DNA of 46,180 nucleotides. It comes from an uncultured Ruminococcus sp. (GTDB taxonomy: Bacteria > Bacillota > Clostridia > Oscillospirales > Ruminococcaceae). The translations under genes and the position numbers were made by a program. The notes beneath the pieces are model-generated. The model was not told the origin of the DNA. It saw only the letters and a list, made by a program, of their open reading frames with translations, and searched no databases. The stretch covers positions 1-46,180 of the forward strand of contig NZ_CAMYUE010000019.1 of assembly GCF_947301925.1 (NCBI RefSeq), in the 5' to 3' direction. Below are positions 42,496 through 46,180 of this stretch, in pieces (the first letter of the stretch is position 1; every line of letters starts with the position of its first letter).

Positions 42496-43569
42496 CTATT
42501 CATTTTTATTTCTTATACGGCTGATCGTGCGTTCAAACTCTCCGCTGTCAAGCCATTCAGCAAGAAAAAACTGTTCTAGCATAGGTACAGTACAGGAATA
42601 AAAGCCTACTCTATCATTGTACAATGTCAGATATTTCTTAGGAAGAACCATATATCCTGCTCTCAGCGATGGGGCTATCGTTTTGGAAAAGGTGTTGATA
42701 TAGATCACGTTCTCGTCAGTCGTTTGAGCGAAAAGCGTCTGTGGTGCTTTTCCGTTCAGAGTAAATTCCGAGTCGTAGTCGTCTTCGATGATCACCGCAT
42801 TTCTATGAGAAGCCCATTCAAGATAATAATGTCTGCGTTCAGCAGATGCAGTTATAAGGCTCGGAAAGCTGTTGAACGGCGTAACATGGAGTATCTTTGC
42901 CTGTGTGCGTTCAAGCTCATCGGGACGGATACCCTCGCTGTCCATTTCGAGCATATCGCAGACAGCGCCGTTTGCGGTATACACCGCATGTATCTTCTCA
43001 TACGAGGGAGATTCCAAAGCTATCATATTATCTCTGCCAAGCATCTGGATGCAGAGTCCATACAGATATTCCGCACCCGAACCAATGATGATCTGTTCGC
43101 TTGAAACGTTTATGTTTCGACATCTTGCGAGGTAACGGCATATTGCGTCACGTAGCTCAGCACTGCCGCCTGTCGGAGATTTCATGAGAATGCGCTCTCC
43201 GCTGTCAAGGATTACTTTTCTTAGTAATGACGAAACCGTTGAGAAAGAGATGTTATCATTATGGATAATAACCGCATTTGAAGGTGTTGTGGAATCATTT
43301 TTCTTGTCAGATACAGGAAAGAAGTTATCCGAACAATACTTAACATAACAGCCGCTTCTCGGCTTCATTTCGCAGTACCCCTCATCGCATAAAAGCTGGT
43401 ATGCGTGTTCAACTGTTATAATGCTAACAAGACACTCCTTTGCAAGCACACGTTTTGACGGGAGCTTCGCACCGTACACAAATGCTCCTGAGATGATACG
43501 ACTTCGCAATTCCTGATAAATCTGCATATAGGCACAGATTGTGCTGCTGTGATCTATCTCAATGTACAT
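42496..43569 (-). CDS. MocR/PdxR-type GntR-aminotransferase regulator, C-terminally short
   Basis: 357 residues from ATG 43569 (AAAGGGG eight bases upstream). N-terminal GntR wHTH (YQELRSRIISGAFVYGAKLPSKRVLAKECLVSIITVEHAYQLLCDEG) and an aminotransferase I-like domain with the PLP Lys in TFSKTIAPSLRAGY. Typical MocR proteins are about 450-480 residues; here the frame stops right after FERTISRIRNKNE and a terminator follows, so about 100 C-terminal residues are absent. Next to pdxST, as for PdxR, the PLP-sensing regulator. May still bind DNA and PLP; activity uncertain. Confidence 0.75.
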   Translation of the reverse strand: MYIEIDHSSTICAYMQIYQELRSRIISGAFVYGAKLPSKRVLAKECLVSIITVEHAYQLLCDEGYCEMKPRSGCYVKYCSDNFFPVSDKKNDSTTPSNAVIIHNDNISFSTVSSLLRKVILDSGERILMKSPTGGSAELRDAICRYLARCRNINVSSEQIIIGSGAEYLYGLCIQMLGRDNMIALESPSYEKIHAVYTANGAVCDMLEMDSEGIRPDELERTQAKILHVTPFNSFPSLITASAERRHYYLEWASHRNAVIIEDDYDSEFTLNGKAPQTLFAQTTDENVIYINTFSKTIAPSLRAGYMVLPKKYLTLYNDRVGFYSCTVPMLEQFFLAEWLDSGEFERTISRIRNKNE

Positions 43570-43610
43570 TCTCTGCACCCCTTTGTATCTTTTTCTTGAT
43601 TATACTACTT

Positions 43611-44177
43611 TTACCGGCGGTTTTCAACCATTTTGATGAAATATTCGTATACAGACGTATCATTGGTAAGTTCAGGGTGAAAGGCTGTCGCAAGCTGATT
43701 ATCCTGCTGTACAGCAACTATTTTTCCTTTGATTCTGGAAAGCACGTTCACACCCTCTCCAACACGTTCTGCATAGGGCGCACGGATAAACGGCATTTCA
43801 ATTTCTTTTCCTGCAAACTCATCAACACAGCGAAAACTGCCGAGCTGTCTGCCGTAAGCGTTCCGTTTTACGGTTATATCGAGCGTTCCGAAGCAAGGTT
43901 CCTCTCCCTCTATTTCTTTGGCAAGCAATATCATACCGGCGCAGGTCCCGAAAACAGGCAAGCCATTCTGTATTATTTCTTTCAGCGGTTCATACAGAGA
44001 GAGATCACCTAACAGCTTTCGCATAGCTGTACTTTCACCGCCGGGGAGAATCAGACCGTCAAAATGTCCGCTTAGGTCTTTTAGCTGACGGATCTCAAAT
44101 GCTTCAACATTTATCTGTTTCAGCTTGGATATATGCTCTGCAAATGCTCCCTGAAGGGCAAGAACACCGATACGCAT
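43611..44177 (-). CDS. pdxT: Pyridoxal 5'-phosphate synthase glutaminase subunit
   Basis: 188 residues. Class I glutaminase: [30 protein letters not shown], nucleophile Cys in GTCAGMILLA, and His/Glu in AFHPELTND. It supplies ammonia to PdxS. Its ATG shares a base with the pdxS stop (TAATG), so they are translationally coupled. Confidence 0.97.
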   Translation of the reverse strand: MRIGVLALQGAFAEHISKLKQINVEAFEIRQLKDLSGHFDGLILPGGESTAMRKLLGDLSLYEPLKEIIQNGLPVFGTCAGMILLAKEIEGEEPCFGTLDITVKRNAYGRQLGSFRCVDEFAGKEIEMPFIRAPYAERVGEGVNVLSRIKGKIVAVQQDNQLATAFHPELTNDTSVYEYFIKMVENRR

Positions 44178-45049
44178 TATTTGCCCCTTTCTTCCATGAT
44201 GAGCTTTATTTCCTGTTCATTGATGCCGACCATTGCTTCGCCAAGTCCTGATGAAAGCTCTGCTATCAGTTTTGCGTCTGTATAGTTGGTCACAGCCTGA
44301 ACGATTGCTGAAGCACGTTTTACGGGATCGCCTGATTTGAATATACCCGAACCGACGAACACGCCCTCTGCTCCGAGCTGCATCATAAGGGCTGCATCAG
44401 CAGGAGTTGCCACGCCGCCTGCCGCAAAATTAACAACGGGAAGCCTGCCGCTGTCATGGACTTGTTTCAGCAGATCATACGGCACCTGCAGCTTCTTTGC
44501 TTCTTCATACAGTTCATCCTCACTGAGAGATACTGCGTGGCGTATCTGCGAATTCATCATTCTCATATGTCTGACGGCCTGCACGATATCGCCCGTGCCC
44601 GGTTCACCCTTAGTGCGTATCATCGAAGCACCCTCGGCAATACGGCGCAGAGCTTCTCCGAGATCTCTCGCACCGCAGACGAACGGTACTTTGAACTGCC
44701 GCTTATCAACGTGGTAAACATCGTCGGCAGGAGAAAGGACTTCGCTCTCGTCGATATAGTCGATCTCTATTGCTTCAAGTATCTGCGCTTCCACAAAGTG
44801 ACCAATACGGCATTTTGCCATAACGGGAATCGTAACAGCTTCCTGAATCGAACGGATCATAGCAGGATCGCTCATTCTTGATACTCCGCCAGCGGCTCTG
44901 ATGTCAGCCGGTATCCGTTCAAGTGCCATGACTGCACATGCACCTGCTTCCTGCGCAATGACAGCCTGTTCTGGTGTTGTAACGTCCATAATAACTCCGC
45001 CCTTGAGCATTTGTGCCAGTTCCTTGTTTAATTGATATCTGTCTTCCAT
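44177..45049 (-). CDS. pdxS: Pyridoxal 5'-phosphate synthase, PdxS subunit
   Basis: 290 residues, full length. [77 protein letters not shown] and [24 protein letters not shown] are diagnostic. It builds PLP from ribose 5-phosphate, glyceraldehyde 3-phosphate and ammonia from PdxT. GAGG lies eight bases before the ATG. A TTGGATATATCCAG palindrome lies upstream of the promoter. Confidence 0.97.
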   Translation of the reverse strand: MEDRYQLNKELAQMLKGGVIMDVTTPEQAVIAQEAGACAVMALERIPADIRAAGGVSRMSDPAMIRSIQEAVTIPVMAKCRIGHFVEAQILEAIEIDYIDESEVLSPADDVYHVDKRQFKVPFVCGARDLGEALRRIAEGASMIRTKGEPGTGDIVQAVRHMRMMNSQIRHAVSLSEDELYEEAKKLQVPYDLLKQVHDSGRLPVVNFAAGGVATPADAALMMQLGAEGVFVGSGIFKSGDPVKRASAIVQAVTNYTDAKLIAELSSGLGEAMVGINEQEIKLIMEERGK

Positions 45050-45101
45050 GATAAAATCCTCACTTTCGTGTTTTTTATCATTATAGCAGGAGTTTTATCA
45101 T

Positions 45102-45116
45102 TTGGATATATCCAGT
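45102..45116 (-). promoter_or_regulatory. Palindrome in pdxS promoter region
   Basis: GGATATATCC inverted repeat lies about 18 nt upstream of a TATAAT on the minus strand, in front of pdxS. It could be the operator of the MocR/PdxR-like regulator; this is inferred from position only. Confidence 0.4.
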
Positions 45117-45298
45117 TTTGTATTTTTTTATCGTGTCAGATGAAAAACTTATGTTAGACAATTACTTGAAAGAATAATAATTAAAATCTCACAGAATTTA
45201 CAATTTTATAGTACAGCAGAAATCAATTATTACATTTTTTAGAAATTCTAAAAATACGATTAATATACATTTATTTGAACGACATACTTTTCATGCAT

Positions 45299-46150
45299 TC
45301 ACAGCGTTCCGCGACAGGCAAAAGAGATTTTAACCCTACACACCCCAAAACTCTGCTTATCACGTTCAAGTAAAGTATCAGGGAACAAATTGAGCCACTT
45401 GTGACTGAAACTGGTATTTCCGAAGTAAGCATCGAAATTTGAAACAGGTAGAATAACATAGTCAGAATCATCAGGCTTGTTGGCGATACAGTAAGCAATA
45501 ACAGTTTCCGCCGCTTCATACGGCAGACCGTCGGGCAGCAGAGCCTTTATACGCTCTTTTTCATCATCAGAGAAGGAAATTTTCTTATCTGCCAGCGGTC
45601 CGAGCTCCAGAGCGTCAGCAAGTACATCATCAAACCGCAGTACCCACGCACCCTTGGTCTCGGGCGAGTAAAGCGATACCTGATACTGCTTGACCTTATC
45701 TCTCCAAGCAGCGTCAAATTTAGTTTTCAGCGGCTCAGCATTTGCAAGAGTAGCCTTACTCATAATATCGCTGTTCTTGGTAATGAACTTCTCGACTTTG
45801 TGAACGTGCCTGTAAAACCAGCCTTTTCCCGTCTTATCCACCAATTCGGGAAACTCCTCATGAAGGTCACTGAAATCAGTTTTGAACTGCCACTCCTCCT
45901 TTGGAGCGGCAGTTTTTTTGTCGGGGATACTGCACCATGCACAGAGAGCTCTCCTTGCATAGTCGATGTCGGGAGCGCCGTTTCCGAACATATATCCCCG
46001 AGCTATAATAGTCAGCACACGGCTCAGACCTGTGAAGTCCTTCATCATTTCAAAGCTGAAACGGCCGAGGAAGGAAAGGTCACGCTTTCCGCTGCATTTG
46101 TAAACAGGCTTTCCCGTGTAAGCCTTGAATTCTTCAATTTCGTTCAGCAT
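45299..46150 (-). CDS. Unrecognised conserved-looking protein
   Basis: 283 residues, soluble, no signal or membrane span. Starts MLNEIEEFKAYTGKPVYKC after a GAGGGAG site. A central Lys-rich region (HVHKVEKFITKNSDIMSK) and a C-terminal part with PLADKKISFSDDEKERIKALLPDGLPYEAAETVIAYCIANK. Codon use is like the rest of the window and the start is well defined. No domain recognised; it may belong to a different mobile or defence region extending beyond the window. The 249 nt between it and pdxS show only the pdxS promoter region. Confidence 0.6.
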   Translation of the reverse strand: MLNEIEEFKAYTGKPVYKCSGKRDLSFLGRFSFEMMKDFTGLSRVLTIIARGYMFGNGAPDIDYARRALCAWCSIPDKKTAAPKEEWQFKTDFSDLHEEFPELVDKTGKGWFYRHVHKVEKFITKNSDIMSKATLANAEPLKTKFDAAWRDKVKQYQVSLYSPETKGAWVLRFDDVLADALELGPLADKKISFSDDEKERIKALLPDGLPYEAAETVIAYCIANKPDDSDYVILPVSNFDAYFGNTSFSHKWLNLFPDTLLERDKQSFGVCRVKISFACRGTL

Positions 46151-46180
46151 TATTTCTCCCTCCTGACGTGCTTTTCGATC

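Overview
The window looks like chromosome of a gut or rumen Ruminococcus-type clostridium. Evidence: a type I dockerin protein, low-to-moderate GC, strong AGGAGG-type ribosome sites, clostridial conjugation genes, and sigma-A promoters of the TTGACA-N17-TATAAT kind. This is inference from gene content; no rRNA is present.

Left part (1-4.1 kb): a chimeric surface-protein area. It holds a minus-strand LPQTG anchor remnant, then a large protein with thrombospondin type 3 repeats and a degenerate vWA domain, followed by a small membrane protein.

Mobile part (4.2-25.1 kb): a conjugative-element module read on the minus strand. It encodes a transglutaminase-like exoprotein, a giant NlpC/P60-SpaA adhesin, a class B sortase, a VirB2-like pilin, a DUF3991/Toprim protein, VirD4, a small wHTH protein, VirB6-, VirB3- and VirB4-like proteins, a HipA-like kinase, a wall-hydrolase-like protein, an ArdA-like protein and a DUF6103-like protein. 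A cargo block (15.0-18.8 kb) interrupts it, with a split ECF sigma factor, its anti-sigma and a secreted dockerin protein. No relaxase or integrase is visible. A 3' tRNA fragment at 25.71-25.77 kb with two HTH genes and a zeta-like kinase marks another integration scar.

Right part (27.7-45.1 kb): chromosomal metabolism, with one theme. A six-gene nitrogenase-like operon (NifD-, NifK-, NifX-, NifB-, NifH-like and DUF1858) sits among an Rrf2/CymR-like regulator, a LysR regulator, a lone NitT/SsuA-type binding lipoprotein, metK, a glutamate-cysteine ligase family gene and TcdA. There is no nifE/nifN. All six NifDK P-cluster cysteines are present. Together with the sulfur context this points to a methylthio-alkane-reductase-like or otherwise sulfur-scavenging nitrogenase homologue rather than N2 fixation.

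The strongest new signal is regulatory. Six promoters share AT(T/C)GGACA, then 17 nt, then a TATAAT-like -10: those of nifD-like, the binding protein, rrf2, lysR, metK and a small-ORF transcript. Four of the transcripts begin with short ORFs containing cysteine codons. The metK leader has four consecutive Cys codons followed by a perfect intrinsic terminator just before metK; the lysR leader also ends in a terminator next to the start codon. The working model is an Rrf2-controlled, cysteine-responsive attenuation regulon driving a nitrogenase-like C-S scavenging pathway. The far right carries pdxST with a truncated MocR regulator and an unrecognised gene.
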